From the NCBI GenBank assembly GCA_005223045.1, contig NJBM01000022.1, forward strand, positions 1-64,000: DNA of 64,000 bases, written 5' to 3'. Below, one piece after another: positions 39,131-48,852 of this stretch; the stretch's first letter is position 1, and every line of letters starts with the position of its first letter. This DNA comes from Planctomycetes bacterium B3_Pla (GTDB lineage: Bacteria; Planctomycetota; Phycisphaerae; Sedimentisphaerales; Anaerobacaceae). The notes under the pieces are model-generated. The model searched no databases, was not told the DNA's origin, and worked only from the letters and a program-made list of their open reading frames with translations. A program made the translations under genes and the position numbers.

Positions 39131-40490
39131 CCGGCCCGCCTTCGCCTGTAATCAGTTCGAGGTTCACCTTTCCGTGCCGCATGAAGACCGCCAAAGGATA
39201 GAGCACGCCAAGTGCCGCCATAGGATCGTCACGTGAGAGGACGTCGTATATATTGTCCTTGTGCTCTTCCAGAAGTTGTTTGGCCTTGTTGTATCGAACC
39301 TTGACGTCGAAGTAATCCTTGACGCCCCGGAAGAGTTTGCGGGCGCCTTGGCGTTTCGAGCCTGTGCGGAACTCTTCTTTCGCCTGCTCCCACGAGTCGG
39401 TGAGGGCCTGCATGCCGCGTTCGTTCTCGGCGATCTCCTGCAGGGTTGCGAGGAATGCGAGGATCGGGGTCTCGGTCCGCACATCGGTGCGAATCTCCGT
39501 GACCGGCTCGATATGGCCCTTGACGGCCAGTTGAAAGAGCAGCCAGGGATAGTCCCAGCCCGATTCGACCGACTGTATCAGCCCGCCGAAGAAGCGGGGA
39601 TTGACCTCGATAAGATGCGGCTGCGCTTCGGGCGTGCCCTCCCAACGAAAGTCCAACTCCGCGACACCGTGCCAGCCGATAGACTCCATCAGCTCGGCGG
39701 CTACCTTTTCCATCTCAGGGGCCTCGACCGTCTCGCGCATGACGGTCGCGCCGCGCTCGGCGGGAAAGGCGCGCAGCCCGCGATAGGTCATAGCCGCGAC
39801 CAGCTTGCCGTGGTCGAAGAGTGTCGTAACGCAGTAATCGTCGCCGCCGACCCCCTGCTGGATGATAGGATAATCCTTCTCTTTGAGCTTGAAGTATTCC
39901 ACGAACTCTTTGAAGGTGGATTTCAATTCGTCGAGCGTCTTGACCTTTCGGATGCCGACGCCCGAAGCGGATTCCCGCAGCTTCACAAATGCCGGTAGTT
40001 CTATCTGCGAAGCGATTGACTCAAAGTGTGCCATGTCCTCCGGCAACCACGTTTTCGGAGTAGGCAGCCCGCGATCCATAGCATACGCGGCCAGTGTACC
40101 CTTGTTGTGCACCTGCCCGATATGCTCGATCTGCGGCACCGGAACGCGAATGTGCGGCTCGAAACGCTCGCGGTGACGCGCGATAAGATAAGTCTCCTTG
40201 TGAATCGGCATCAGCACGTACGGCGTCGTTTCATCCTCGGGCTTGTGCTCGAGCACGACTTTCTCCAGCGCGTCGAGAAACGCCTCCGGCTCGGCCGTCG
40301 GATTCGGATAGCGAAATTCCGCGATGCTGTACCGCGAGAACGATGCCGCCGTCATTGCGTACTCGTCGCCTGTAATGACTTCCACGCCTCGCCGCCCCAG
40401 GCTGCGAGTGGCAACCAACGTCTGCCAGCCGCGCGAAAAAGTAATAATCGCCCGCCCGGCACTTGTTTTGCTTTCTGTTTGTTCGCTCAT
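39114..40490 (-). CDS. ATP-grasp carboxylate-amine ligase
   Basis: 458 residues. ATP-grasp fold with 'LPAFVKLRESASGVGIRKVK', Glu-rich 'IEVNPRFFGGLIQSVESG' and 'GVAELDFRWEGTPEAQ'. The N-terminal 'AIITFSRGWQTLVATRSLGR' is the pre-ATP-grasp Rossmann part. Such enzymes join carboxylates to amines or thiols through acyl phosphate. Upstream of, and overlapping with, the C26 hydrolase gene. Confidence 0.8.
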   Translation of the reverse strand: MSEQTESKTSAGRAIITFSRGWQTLVATRSLGRRGVEVITGDEYAMTAASFSRYSIAEFRYPNPTAEPEAFLDALEKVVLEHKPEDETTPYVLMPIHKETYLIARHRERFEPHIRVPVPQIEHIGQVHNKGTLAAYAMDRGLPTPKTWLPEDMAHFESIASQIELPAFVKLRESASGVGIRKVKTLDELKSTFKEFVEYFKLKEKDYPIIQQGVGGDDYCVTTLFDHGKLVAAMTYRGLRAFPAERGATVMRETVEAPEMEKVAAELMESIGWHGVAELDFRWEGTPEAQPHLIEVNPRFFGGLIQSVESGWDYPWLLFQLAVKGHIEPVTEIRTDVRTETPILAFLATLQEIAENERGMQALTDSWEQAKEEFRTGSKRQGARKLFRGVKDYFDVKVRYNKAKQLLEEHKDNIYDVLSRDDPMAALGVLYPLAVFMRHGKVNLELITGEGGPGENEE

Positions 40491-40575
40491 ATCGAATGCC
40501 CTTTCTTCTCTGAACGCAACTGCCGATTGTATAGAATTAGCATGGGCAAAAGCCCATCTTTCGGTTCGTGACGAC

Positions 40576-40914
40576 TCAGGTTTGTGTTTCGGCGGATCGG
40601 TTCGCTCCGCATTTCCAGCAGTTTGTGAACTGGGCTTCGACTTCTTCGCCGCAGTTGGGGCACGTCCAGGGACTGTCGCCCTTACCCGCGATCAATGTTC
40701 CACTCTCAAACTGCTTGACGAGTTCGATAGCTTTCTCATACTTGCCGTCGTCGGCGATCCAGACGGTGGGAAGCGTATCCGCTGTCAGGGGCAACTGGCC
40801 GCGGGCGCTCCACAGGTCCTCGCCGCGAATCTCACATGAGATTCCAAATTGATCCAATATTCCCGCCACAAGGTGAGCATCGGCGGGATCGTCTGCTATA
40901 TATACTTGCTTCAT
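40576..40914 (-). CDS. DUF2007-type domain protein with zinc ribbon
   Basis: 112 residues. N-terminal 'KQVYIADDPADAHLVAGILD' with 'GISCEIRGEDLWS' fits DUF2007 (signal-transducing/GlnB-like small domain). The C-terminus 'CPNCGEEVEAQFTNCWKCG' is a four-Cys zinc ribbon. Confidence 0.75.
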   Translation of the reverse strand: MKQVYIADDPADAHLVAGILDQFGISCEIRGEDLWSARGQLPLTADTLPTVWIADDGKYEKAIELVKQFESGTLIAGKGDSPWTCPNCGEEVEAQFTNCWKCGANRSAETQT

Positions 40915-41097
40915 AACCGTGTATCTCCATCACCGACAATAATAGTTCCATACGAAAACACGAACAAAGTCAATTCCGCGATTCAGCCGCAGGTTGTGCC
41001 GCGATCAATATAGAAGCTACAACCTGAGAATGGGATTTTCAAGAAGAAAACGTGCTAAGATACCGGATGGATTTTGCCGTTGATGCCGTCAAGGCCT

Positions 41098-42219
41098 TTA
41101 TTGCGCCGGCACAAGGATGTAGGGTTCGCCCGTTCCGGAAAAAGGCTTGCGTGTGAACCACCAGAAAAGGATCCCGACTGCCGCCCCCCCGAAGTGCGCG
41201 AAGACGGCGACGTTACTGATACCCATCGATTGTTTCATCGCCGTTATGATTTGAAGCAGGATCCACAGGACGAACATTACGCCGACAGGCATGCGAATCC
41301 ATCGAACCCAGAATAGGATTATCCCCACTTTGGCCTTTGGGAACCGCAGGCAGTAGTAGGCCAGAATGCCGGAAATGCCTCCGCTGGCCCCGATGCAAGG
41401 GATGGTCGAGCCGGGATCGCTCAGGATATGGGCGACATCTCCGGCAATCGCTGCGACTGCAATCATTAGCAGGTAACGGGCCTTGCCGAGAATGTCTTCG
41501 CTGTTGTCGCCAAAGACGACGAGAAAATACAGATTTCCAAACAAGTGGGCAGGCCCGCCGTGCAGAAAGAATGATGCGATGAAAGTCAGTCCGAAATGCC
41601 GACCAAACTCGGCAGGGATCAGTCCCCAGTTGGTGACTGCCGGGGCCAGGTTTTTGAAGGTGGCGATGCCGACCGCGGCGATCACAACAGCCAGCAGCCA
41701 TGTCGCTAACGGTCTGTGCCTAAGCGGTGTGGGATTGTATTCGATGGGAATGCCGAAGAAAGCCGGAATTACTTCCCACCAGTGGTCCGGACTGGTCTCG
41801 GCCGCGTACTGTTGTTCCTTGAACTGTTCGATACGCGCCAGGGCGAGGGCCTCTTTTTGCTCGGCCGAGAGCTTTCGAGCCGGAGTTTTTTTCGAGGGCT
41901 CCTTCGGAAGGGCCTCGAATTCCCTGCGGTCGAACCAGATGAAGTGGCAGCCCGTACAGACGTCAATCTGCTCGGTCAGGCCTTTGGCGTCAACCGTGAT
42001 CTCAGCCATTCGGCGTCTGCACGCCGGGCATTGTCTGTCTGCTGTGTATTTTCCGGTCCGCGCCGTTTGCCACAGGCTATTGAGCACGGGCCTTGGCACC
42101 GCCTTTCGGACTATCTGCAACGTTATGGCCCGGCCGTAGCAAGAACGACAGACCCAGAAGAATCCGAGCCTGCCGCGCCTTCTACTCAGCGTCGTGTTGC
42201 AGCTTGGACAAATCAGCAT
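41098..42219 (-). CDS. Rhomboid intramembrane serine protease with N-terminal zinc ribbon
   Basis: 373 residues. Two Cys-rich zinc ribbons in the first 115 residues ('CPSCNTTL...CRSC', 'CPACRRR...CTGC'), then a rhomboid core: 'IASFFLHGGPAHLFGNLYFL', catalytic Ser in 'GASGGISGIL', and His in 'VAVFAHFGGAAVG'. It cleaves membrane proteins within the bilayer; substrate unknown. Confidence 0.9.
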   Translation of the reverse strand: MLICPSCNTTLSRRRGRLGFFWVCRSCYGRAITLQIVRKAVPRPVLNSLWQTARTGKYTADRQCPACRRRMAEITVDAKGLTEQIDVCTGCHFIWFDRREFEALPKEPSKKTPARKLSAEQKEALALARIEQFKEQQYAAETSPDHWWEVIPAFFGIPIEYNPTPLRHRPLATWLLAVVIAAVGIATFKNLAPAVTNWGLIPAEFGRHFGLTFIASFFLHGGPAHLFGNLYFLVVFGDNSEDILGKARYLLMIAVAAIAGDVAHILSDPGSTIPCIGASGGISGILAYYCLRFPKAKVGIILFWVRWIRMPVGVMFVLWILLQIITAMKQSMGISNVAVFAHFGGAAVGILFWWFTRKPFSGTGEPYILVPAQ

Positions 42220-42246
42220 CTTTTGTTATGGACTCCAACAGAGAAC

Positions 42247-43695
42247 TCAATGATAATCCTTGCCGTTCAGGCTGCGGACTACGGACTTCTGCCAGGCTTC
42301 GAGCCGCGACTTCATGGAGTCTGCCCTGTTGCTGTGTTGGGCGAGCAGGTCCAGCCGCTCGTCGGGGTCTTCTGCGAGATTGTACAGCTCCCATTTGACT
42401 CTTGCCTTCTTGTCCTGGATTCGATGCAGCTTCCAGGGCCAGTCGAGCCAGGCGGCGTGGCCCGGGAAAGTATCTTCCGGATATTGTTTGGTGATTTCGC
42501 CCGCGTCCAATCGCAGGCGAGACGTCTGGCCGATCTGGTTTCCCGCCTTCTGTGCTTCGAGCAGCTCGGACATCCACTTGTGGCTCGGTGTGTTGATGCC
42601 GCCGGTAGGATGGTCCCAGAAACCCATCGGCTTGGGCCGGGCGTTCATCCCGCCCTCTATCAGGGTTGTCAAACTGATTCCGTCCAGCGGCGGCTGGTTA
42701 TCCATCCGCACACCTGCGATATCGAGAAGCGTCGGATAAATGTCCGAAGTGTTACAGGGCACGTCGGTTACGCGGTGGCCTGCAATGCGGGCGGGCCACT
42801 CAAGAATCGCCGGGACTCGCAGACCGCCCTCATAGACCTTGCCCTTGTTCGCACGTCCGCCGGTTGTGCCTACGTTGGGCAGGCCACCGTTGTCGCTGCA
42901 ATACCAAAGAATCGTGTTCCTGCGAATTCCGAGGCTGCCGAGTTCTTTTCGGAGCTTGCCGAACGCACGATCCATGCCGGTAATCTCTCCCAAGAAGTGC
43001 TGGAGTTTTTCCTTCCGGCCGGCGTAGAGTTCGCGGTCCTGTTCAATCGCCTTGTGCGGCCCGTGCGGAGAGCCGAACCAGACTACCGCCAGGAACGGCT
43101 GGGGCGTCTCGGCATGTTTACGAATAAATTCAAGTGCTGCATCCACCGTCACCATCGAGCTTTCGCCTTTGGTCTGGACGGCAACACCCTCCCGGCTGAG
43201 AATCGGATCGTTGTCGAAGAAATTCGGAGCCGAGAGCCATTCATCGAAGCCGCTGGCGCCGGGATTGACGGGGCTGCCTTTACGCACCGAGCCAAGGTGC
43301 CATTTGCCGAAGTGGCCCGTGACGTAGCCCGCTTTCCTGAGAGCTTCGGCTATGGTGATTTCCTGCGGGCGAAGCGTGTGGCCCCACTTGAAGCATCCGA
43401 ACCGGTTCGGATGGCGTCCCGTCATAACGCTGCCGCGAGTAGGCGAGCAGACCGGCGCCGCGGCATAGAAGCGGTCGAAACGCAACGCAGCCGAGGCCAT
43501 AGCGTCGAAGTTCGGCGTCTTGAGAATGGGGTGGCCGTTGTAGGCCATGTCGCCCCAGCCCTGGTCGTCGGCCATGCACAGGACAATATTTGGCTTGCCG
43601 GCTGAGGCGGTGTGCTGCGCCGAGGCGCACCCGACCGCGGCAAGACATGCGCCGGCGCCGACCGCCTTTAAGAACTCACGACGTTTCATTTGCAT
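42247..43695 (-). CDS. Exported arylsulfatase-type sulfatase
   Basis: 482 residues after AAGGAG. Twin-arginine-like signal (MKRREFLKAVGAGACLAAVG) with 'VGCASA' lipobox-like end. The sulfatase motif 'CSPTRGSVMTGRHPNRFG' (Cys to formylglycine by anaerobic or aerobic maturase) and 'NIVLCMADDQGWGDM' metal site are present. It removes sulfate esters from glycans. Its maturase is not in the window. Confidence 0.9.
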   Translation of the reverse strand: MQMKRREFLKAVGAGACLAAVGCASAQHTASAGKPNIVLCMADDQGWGDMAYNGHPILKTPNFDAMASAALRFDRFYAAAPVCSPTRGSVMTGRHPNRFGCFKWGHTLRPQEITIAEALRKAGYVTGHFGKWHLGSVRKGSPVNPGASGFDEWLSAPNFFDNDPILSREGVAVQTKGESSMVTVDAALEFIRKHAETPQPFLAVVWFGSPHGPHKAIEQDRELYAGRKEKLQHFLGEITGMDRAFGKLRKELGSLGIRRNTILWYCSDNGGLPNVGTTGGRANKGKVYEGGLRVPAILEWPARIAGHRVTDVPCNTSDIYPTLLDIAGVRMDNQPPLDGISLTTLIEGGMNARPKPMGFWDHPTGGINTPSHKWMSELLEAQKAGNQIGQTSRLRLDAGEITKQYPEDTFPGHAAWLDWPWKLHRIQDKKARVKWELYNLAEDPDERLDLLAQHSNRADSMKSRLEAWQKSVVRSLNGKDYH

Positions 43696-43741
43696 TTAAC
43701 TGCTCCTTTCTTCGCCCGACAGGACGTTTGCTGTTCGGCTA

Positions 43742-43875
43742 AGTAACTATCTCAAAACTGTCACCCCTTCGGCAGGCTCAGGGCAAGCTCTGAGCAAAGC
43801 GAAGGGTTTGCGTATCGAAAATAAGAGATTCTTCGCTGCGCTCAGAATGACAAATTATGTTTTGAGATAGTTACT
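43742..43875. mobile_element. Short element with 17-base terminal inverted repeats (MITE-like)
   Basis: AGTAACTATCTCAAAAC (43742-43758) is repeated exactly in reverse complement at 43859-43875. The 134-base element encloses 'CTTCGGCAGGCTCAGGGCAAG' and 'CTTCGCTGCGCTCAGAATGA'. No transposase is inside. Located in the gap upstream of the sulfatase gene. Confidence 0.55.
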
Positions 43876-43903
43876 AAACCGTTCATGTTCTATTGCTCCA
43901 TAT

Positions 43904-45829
43904 TCATTCTGATTGCCGGAATTCGTCGTCGCCGGAAGATTCAATTATCCTTGCTTCATACGGCAGAAGCGGCCTGGCGTCAGGTAAGTTTGACGAACCC
44001 AAATTCACTGTAGTCGGGTTTGCTGACATGTTTAGAACGATTTTCGTAGTGACGCCGATCTGCTCGATGACGACTAAAATGACTCCCCGGCCTATTGGCC
44101 GGACGCGGGCATCTGATTCCGGCCCTGCAAAGGCAAACGAGCAGTATTCTTCATTTGACCGAAAGCGAAACTTGAGGAAGTCTTTCTCTCTTATGATTGA
44201 TGGAGCAGTCCGGTCAAAAATGATCCGGGCGTCTGAATTCTTGAACAGAATCTTATCGTCTGTAACTCGATCCATTTCAGCGCAAACAGGAACGCGGCTT
44301 GCCCATTCAATTTCCATTTCACCACTTTGGGAACGGTAAACCACAACCGTTATATCCTTTGCAAGAAGATATGCCGTACATAACCTGCCTGTAGCTGAAA
44401 TTAATACGCCGGTCATGTCCGCCGGCGAGGACAATCGATACGGCGTAGGGTAAACATCCCAGGGCACGTCCATAAGATTCGAGTCAAATCCGGTTCCCAT
44501 TGCATGGGAGTAAGCTTTACGAGTAGGGCAAATCAACGGCGGCTGCCCTTTGTAGCTCCAGGTCTGTATTCCTTTGAGAGGTTTGCGCCCGCGCAGAGTT
44601 ACGGCGGTTTGATAATTGTTGCCATACAGAAAGTATTGCGAATGATCGCTCGTGTAGAGTTCGGCATAAGGTTTGTACGGAATCCGACCTGGTGCCTGAG
44701 GGATATCGTTGTATTGGGCGCCGCGTAGAAAATATGTGCCGCCGTGGGACAAGGTGAATCCTCCCGGCAGTTTTTCAAGCGCTTCGAGATAGTGCGCTGC
44801 GATTCGAGCAAATGAGGATTCCCGGTCGGCATAAAACATCAGCGGCCCCATTACATTCGCTACGATGGAACCATCGGTGTGCCATTGTCGTGTTGTCATT
44901 CCTTCGAGCGGTATGGCGTTCGATGTAAAAAGCCGTGTATATGACCTTAATGATCTAATGAGAATCGGATCCAGAGACTTATGACCGCTCATTATCCTGT
45001 AAAGAAAAAGATACTGAAGCGAAACACTGGAATATCCGATGTCAGGTCCCGTGCCCTCACGAGTCTCGCCGTCGCTCTTGAAAAGACGTCCCACCCAATA
45101 AAAGACACGATCTGCCGCATCGAGATATTTCTTCTCGCCGGTGAATCGGTAACACATAGCCATAACGCCACACCACACTATTCCCCGGTTGGAAAGAGAG
45201 CTGTTTTCATGCGTCAGCAAGAATTCCATTGCGCGCTCGAGCATTGATCGATATGAGTCCCGTTCGTGTGCGGACAACTCGGACTTGACGACTTCAAAAG
45301 CGCAAATGAGCGGCTCCAAGCGCCAGGCCATCTCATGCGTTCCAAACACCGTGCTGTAGTGGATAGGGGAGAAAACGAACTCGCCTGATTCAGCCTGGTG
45401 GTCGGCGAAGGCTGAAAAGATGCTCTTGATATGAGTGATGATAGCGGGTGACTTATAATATTGGGAGTGCTTCATCGAATAGGCGTGCGCCAGCGCGCCT
45501 GCCAATGCCGCAGTGCCGCGGGACTGGCCGTAGGACCATAAATGCTTAGGCTCTTCGGCTATTGCTTTCCTCTCGGTTATCGACAGCCTCTCGATTGCCG
45601 GGTCAGATATAACTGCGTCATCGGGAATGCCCACGTTAATAAGGCCGGTTTGTGGATCGAAAGATTCGAGCACTCTGCCGATGTCACGGTCAAACATCTT
45701 GATGAAGCGTTTTGCCGTGTCCGTATCTTTGGGCCTGGCAATAATAGGATTGTCCGAATCTTCGCGGCAGTGTGCGGTATGACTACCCAGAAACAAGAGC
45801 AACAAAAATGAAGTGGTCAACAATCGCAT
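43904..45829 (-). CDS. Exported alpha/alpha-toroid protein, possible polysaccharide lyase
   Basis: 641 residues, signal peptide 'MRLLTTSFLLLLFLGSHTAH'. The N-terminal half is helical ('SYGQSRGTAALAGALAHAYS', 'GIVWCGVMAMCYRFTGEKKY') and the C-terminal half is beta-rich ('EMEIEWASRVPVCAEMD'). The plan resembles polysaccharide lyases (PL8/heparinase type), but no family signature is certain. It may degrade uronic or sulfated glycans with the neighbouring sulfatase. Confidence 0.65.
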   Translation of the reverse strand: MRLLTTSFLLLLFLGSHTAHCREDSDNPIIARPKDTDTAKRFIKMFDRDIGRVLESFDPQTGLINVGIPDDAVISDPAIERLSITERKAIAEEPKHLWSYGQSRGTAALAGALAHAYSMKHSQYYKSPAIITHIKSIFSAFADHQAESGEFVFSPIHYSTVFGTHEMAWRLEPLICAFEVVKSELSAHERDSYRSMLERAMEFLLTHENSSLSNRGIVWCGVMAMCYRFTGEKKYLDAADRVFYWVGRLFKSDGETREGTGPDIGYSSVSLQYLFLYRIMSGHKSLDPILIRSLRSYTRLFTSNAIPLEGMTTRQWHTDGSIVANVMGPLMFYADRESSFARIAAHYLEALEKLPGGFTLSHGGTYFLRGAQYNDIPQAPGRIPYKPYAELYTSDHSQYFLYGNNYQTAVTLRGRKPLKGIQTWSYKGQPPLICPTRKAYSHAMGTGFDSNLMDVPWDVYPTPYRLSSPADMTGVLISATGRLCTAYLLAKDITVVVYRSQSGEMEIEWASRVPVCAEMDRVTDDKILFKNSDARIIFDRTAPSIIREKDFLKFRFRSNEEYCSFAFAGPESDARVRPIGRGVILVVIEQIGVTTKIVLNMSANPTTVNLGSSNLPDARPLLPYEARIIESSGDDEFRQSE

Positions 45830-45888
45830 TTGCCATTATCCTCGCAATCTCAAAGCCGTTGGCATTCTCGTTTAGAATTGCGTCGCGC

Positions 45889-47238
45889 TCATTGCTTCCG
45901 GTCCAGGTCGGCAAGGATTTCGCGGGCCAGTTTCCTGTACTCCTCGGTTTCCATTTCTGAGCCGACCACGGACTTCAAGTAAGAGCGAGATTTCTCCGTG
46001 GCCACTTTGCGCAGCGCCCTGAACTCGTTCTTCCGGGTGTACGCGTTAGTTTCCTCCGGCAGCGCTTTAAGCAGGCCATCCTCAACAATGGACCTGGCCT
46101 CTTCGGAGACGCCGTAGGTCAGACCCCACGCGGCACGGCCACTATCGTTCCAATCGGGCTCGTCGAGTACTTCGACTAATCGGCGACATACCGCGGGACT
46201 CTTGGTTCGCATCGTACTGAGACAAAAGTAAATCGCATTGTGGTGGTAGCGTTGGTTCCGCGAAAGCTCGATGAGCAATGCGTCAAATTCGGGTGAGAAA
46301 TATTGTCCCCACATCGAGCGAATTGTACGCTCGATGACTTTGTAATCTTCGTCTTTCAGCAGTTTCATCAGGGCCGGGATGACTTTCTCCTTTTGCTCTC
46401 CTTTGCCGAGTTGAATGAGAGCGGAGCCAACGCCCATGCGGACCTGCGGAGATGGGTCTTCGGCCAGAGGTATGACCAGGTCGAGATCGCTCGCACTTGC
46501 CTCCAAACCGGGCAGACACGACAAAGTCAGCGCGCGGACATCCGCATCCTTTGATTTGAGCTGCTCCAGGACCAGAGGCTTGAACGGCGCTCGGTCGAAT
46601 TTGGCGGTCAGCGCTGCGCGCAGAGTTGCCAGAGCCGATCCCTTGTCAGCGTCCGATGATTCGGGCGAGAGCATCTCCCGGAGCCTTTTCAGACTTTCCT
46701 CGCGCAACGCTTTGTCTTTGCGCTGCAGGATAGCATCAACGAGCTCTTTCGAAGGCGCTGCGCGCTTCGGTTTCGGCTCGCGCTGCCGCCCGGACGAAGG
46801 CTCCATCTCGGCGACAACCTTGTTAAGCACGTCTCTGTGCTTCGAGGCGAATTCCGAGACGATCTCCTGCCATCCTTTCATTGTTGCCGGGTTCCGCATG
46901 TCCTGGTTCAGGGCGACCAGAAATCGTGCACCTTCCTCGATCCGGCCTGATTCGCTGTAGCCCCTGAGCAGTTTGCGCAGAGCCGCCAGGAACACTTTGT
47001 CGTTCGCACGATGGATCTCGACGACGGAGCGGTACTTGGCGATGGCTTCATCCATGCCTTCCGGCGTCTCGGCGAGTTTTTCGGCCCGGTCGTAGATTTC
47101 CCGCAGCGATTCTTTCTTGGCCTCGGAACAAAGCCCCGCAACACAGAGCGACAGCAGAACAATCAGAATTGTGCCGCAGCGCCGGATGAACATGGAGCGC
47201 TGCTCTCTTCTTTTATGGAGCACTTTTTCACAGTTCAT
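45889..47238 (-). CDS. Secreted HEAT-repeat protein
   Basis: 449 residues from the ATG ending at 47238 (strong GAGGAG). Helical repeats in the second half ('LVIPLAEDPSPQVRMGVGSA', 'VIPALMKLLKDEDYKVIERT') are HEAT-like. The N-terminus contains a hydrophobic segment 'GTILIVLLSLCVAGLC' for export. A scaffold role is likely. Confidence 0.75.
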   Translation of the reverse strand: MNCEKVLHKRREQRSMFIRRCGTILIVLLSLCVAGLCSEAKKESLREIYDRAEKLAETPEGMDEAIAKYRSVVEIHRANDKVFLAALRKLLRGYSESGRIEEGARFLVALNQDMRNPATMKGWQEIVSEFASKHRDVLNKVVAEMEPSSGRQREPKPKRAAPSKELVDAILQRKDKALREESLKRLREMLSPESSDADKGSALATLRAALTAKFDRAPFKPLVLEQLKSKDADVRALTLSCLPGLEASASDLDLVIPLAEDPSPQVRMGVGSALIQLGKGEQKEKVIPALMKLLKDEDYKVIERTIRSMWGQYFSPEFDALLIELSRNQRYHHNAIYFCLSTMRTKSPAVCRRLVEVLDEPDWNDSGRAAWGLTYGVSEEARSIVEDGLLKALPEETNAYTRKNEFRALRKVATEKSRSYLKSVVGSEMETEEYRKLAREILADLDRKQ

Positions 47239-47287
47239 AATCAATCTCCTCAATCGCAATCGGCGTGGGCGCAAGTCCCGGTGTATC

Positions 47288-48643
47288 TTACCGGGCCTTT
47301 GCCCATTCGTTGAACATTTGCACTGCTTTGCCGAGCACGCCGGCCGAGCCTCTGAAAACTCCGGAGCCGCTGGGTTTATTATCGACAGTGTACCATTCGA
47401 AGAAGCCGTCATTTGCCCTGACTCTCTCGAACATTGGCAGGCATTCCCGGTAGGCCTGCTCGACGTAGCCATAGGCGATAAGCTGCTGGATCATGCGCCC
47501 GCCAAACCAGGTCCAATCGCCGCCGTTTTGGTACGAGAAAGGCCGCATACTCTTGTTCTTGAAAAATCCCGCCGGGTAAGGTGGATAAACTGTCAGGCCT
47601 ATCGAAGCTGCACTGGCGAACTTCTTGTTGTTGACCATGTTGTTGAGAACATCCAGGATTTCCGGCTTCGATAGGATTCCTGCTTCGATCGCGATGGCCG
47701 TTCCGCCGTGATAGTATATTCTGTGCTCGTCGAAATCATCGGGGAAGGGGGAGCCTTCCAGATAGATATGCGGGCGGAATTTGTGCAGGTTCCGGTCCCA
47801 AAGGTGCTTTCTTGTATTTGACTTTATCTTGTCCGCGACCGATTTCCATTTTCTTTTGTCCGGAGCGTCGGAGGCTGCAAGTGACAGGTAATTCTCTATC
47901 GCAACGACGAACATTGCATTGTCGTATATGTCGATAGCGCGATGGCTGGACGCATCCAATTCAACCCCCCAGGAGTGTTCGGGCTGCACGTCCCCCCAGT
48001 CTGAAGTTGTAGCGCCCCAAATCAATCCATGCTTTTCATCGTAGCGATGTTCCAAAAGATAGTCGAGCGCCATAGCCAGCCTTTGCCGCACGGTCAGTCC
48101 ATTGACTTGTTCGGCGAGCAGCGAATCGTCGCCGGTCTTGCCGACGTATTTGTAAATGGCCTGCACCAGAGAGCTTTCCTGGTCGGTCTCGACGGTATTC
48201 TTGTGCCCTAAGAGATTCGGCATCGTTTCGGACCGGATGTATTTGTATGCTACATTCGCTTTTTCGGCGGGGATGTAGCCGTCGATTATGTTGCCGTCTT
48301 TTCCCTGAAAATGAAAGAACACTAAAAGCGCCCGGCGAAGCTCGGCCTTGTCCTGCACTTCCAGGGCAATCTCGATGAACGTATTTAGATCGCGAATCCA
48401 CACCTCACCGTACCCGCTGCCTGCGGTCAGCCCCTTTTTCAAGATAGATCTGGCCTTTTCCAGCACGAAAGGAAGGTCGGGATTGTTCAGAATCTTGTCG
48501 GCAAGATCGTTGCCGGAACCGCCGGACATCGCGGCCGACGAGTGACCGGCGGATCGTGAGGTATTCTGTGCCGCACAAGGCAAGAACATCATCGACCCTG
48601 CCAGACAGAGAAACAATAGCACATTACTTGTTCTGAATTTCAT
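47288..48643 (-). CDS. Exported six-hairpin glycosidase-like protein
   Basis: 451 residues from the ATG ending at 48643 after GAGGTAAGATT. Signal peptide, then an alpha/alpha-toroid with 'GEVWIRDLNTFIEIALEVQD', 'HSWGVELDASSHRAIDIYDN' and 'SYQNGGDWTWFGGRMIQQL', as in GH15/GH63/GH37-like hydrolases (acid residues in 'IRDLN' and 'NGGDWTW'). Substrate not determined. Confidence 0.75.
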   Translation of the reverse strand: MKFRTSNVLLFLCLAGSMMFLPCAAQNTSRSAGHSSAAMSGGSGNDLADKILNNPDLPFVLEKARSILKKGLTAGSGYGEVWIRDLNTFIEIALEVQDKAELRRALLVFFHFQGKDGNIIDGYIPAEKANVAYKYIRSETMPNLLGHKNTVETDQESSLVQAIYKYVGKTGDDSLLAEQVNGLTVRQRLAMALDYLLEHRYDEKHGLIWGATTSDWGDVQPEHSWGVELDASSHRAIDIYDNAMFVVAIENYLSLAASDAPDKRKWKSVADKIKSNTRKHLWDRNLHKFRPHIYLEGSPFPDDFDEHRIYYHGGTAIAIEAGILSKPEILDVLNNMVNNKKFASAASIGLTVYPPYPAGFFKNKSMRPFSYQNGGDWTWFGGRMIQQLIAYGYVEQAYRECLPMFERVRANDGFFEWYTVDNKPSGSGVFRGSAGVLGKAVQMFNEWAKAR

Positions 48644-48780
48644 AATCTTACCTCTATTGAGAGTTCTCATGTCCCTTATCAGGCACTCGCCATCTTCAGG
48701 CATCTTAACAGCGGACAAGTGTAGCACGCAAAGGAAAAAAACCTCGGAACAGTGGTGATTTCGGGCCGGATATGGTATCC

Positions 48781-48810
48781 TTGTCAACAAGTGGGGCTAA
48801 TCGGTATAGC
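48781..48810 (+). promoter_or_regulatory. Sigma70-like promoter of the 48853 gene
   Basis: TTGTCA (48781-48786), 18 bases, TATAGC (48805-48810), 43 bases ahead of the ATG, with GAGGAG close to it. Confidence 0.4.
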
Positions 48811-48852
48811 CCCGAATTGCAAAATCTTAATTAAAGAGAGGAGCAAACCACA

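Noticed and set aside
41716..43605. 629-residue plus-strand frame opposite rhomboid and sulfatase genes
   Set aside because: Both minus-strand genes have catalytic motifs; the plus frame is a GC-driven shadow.
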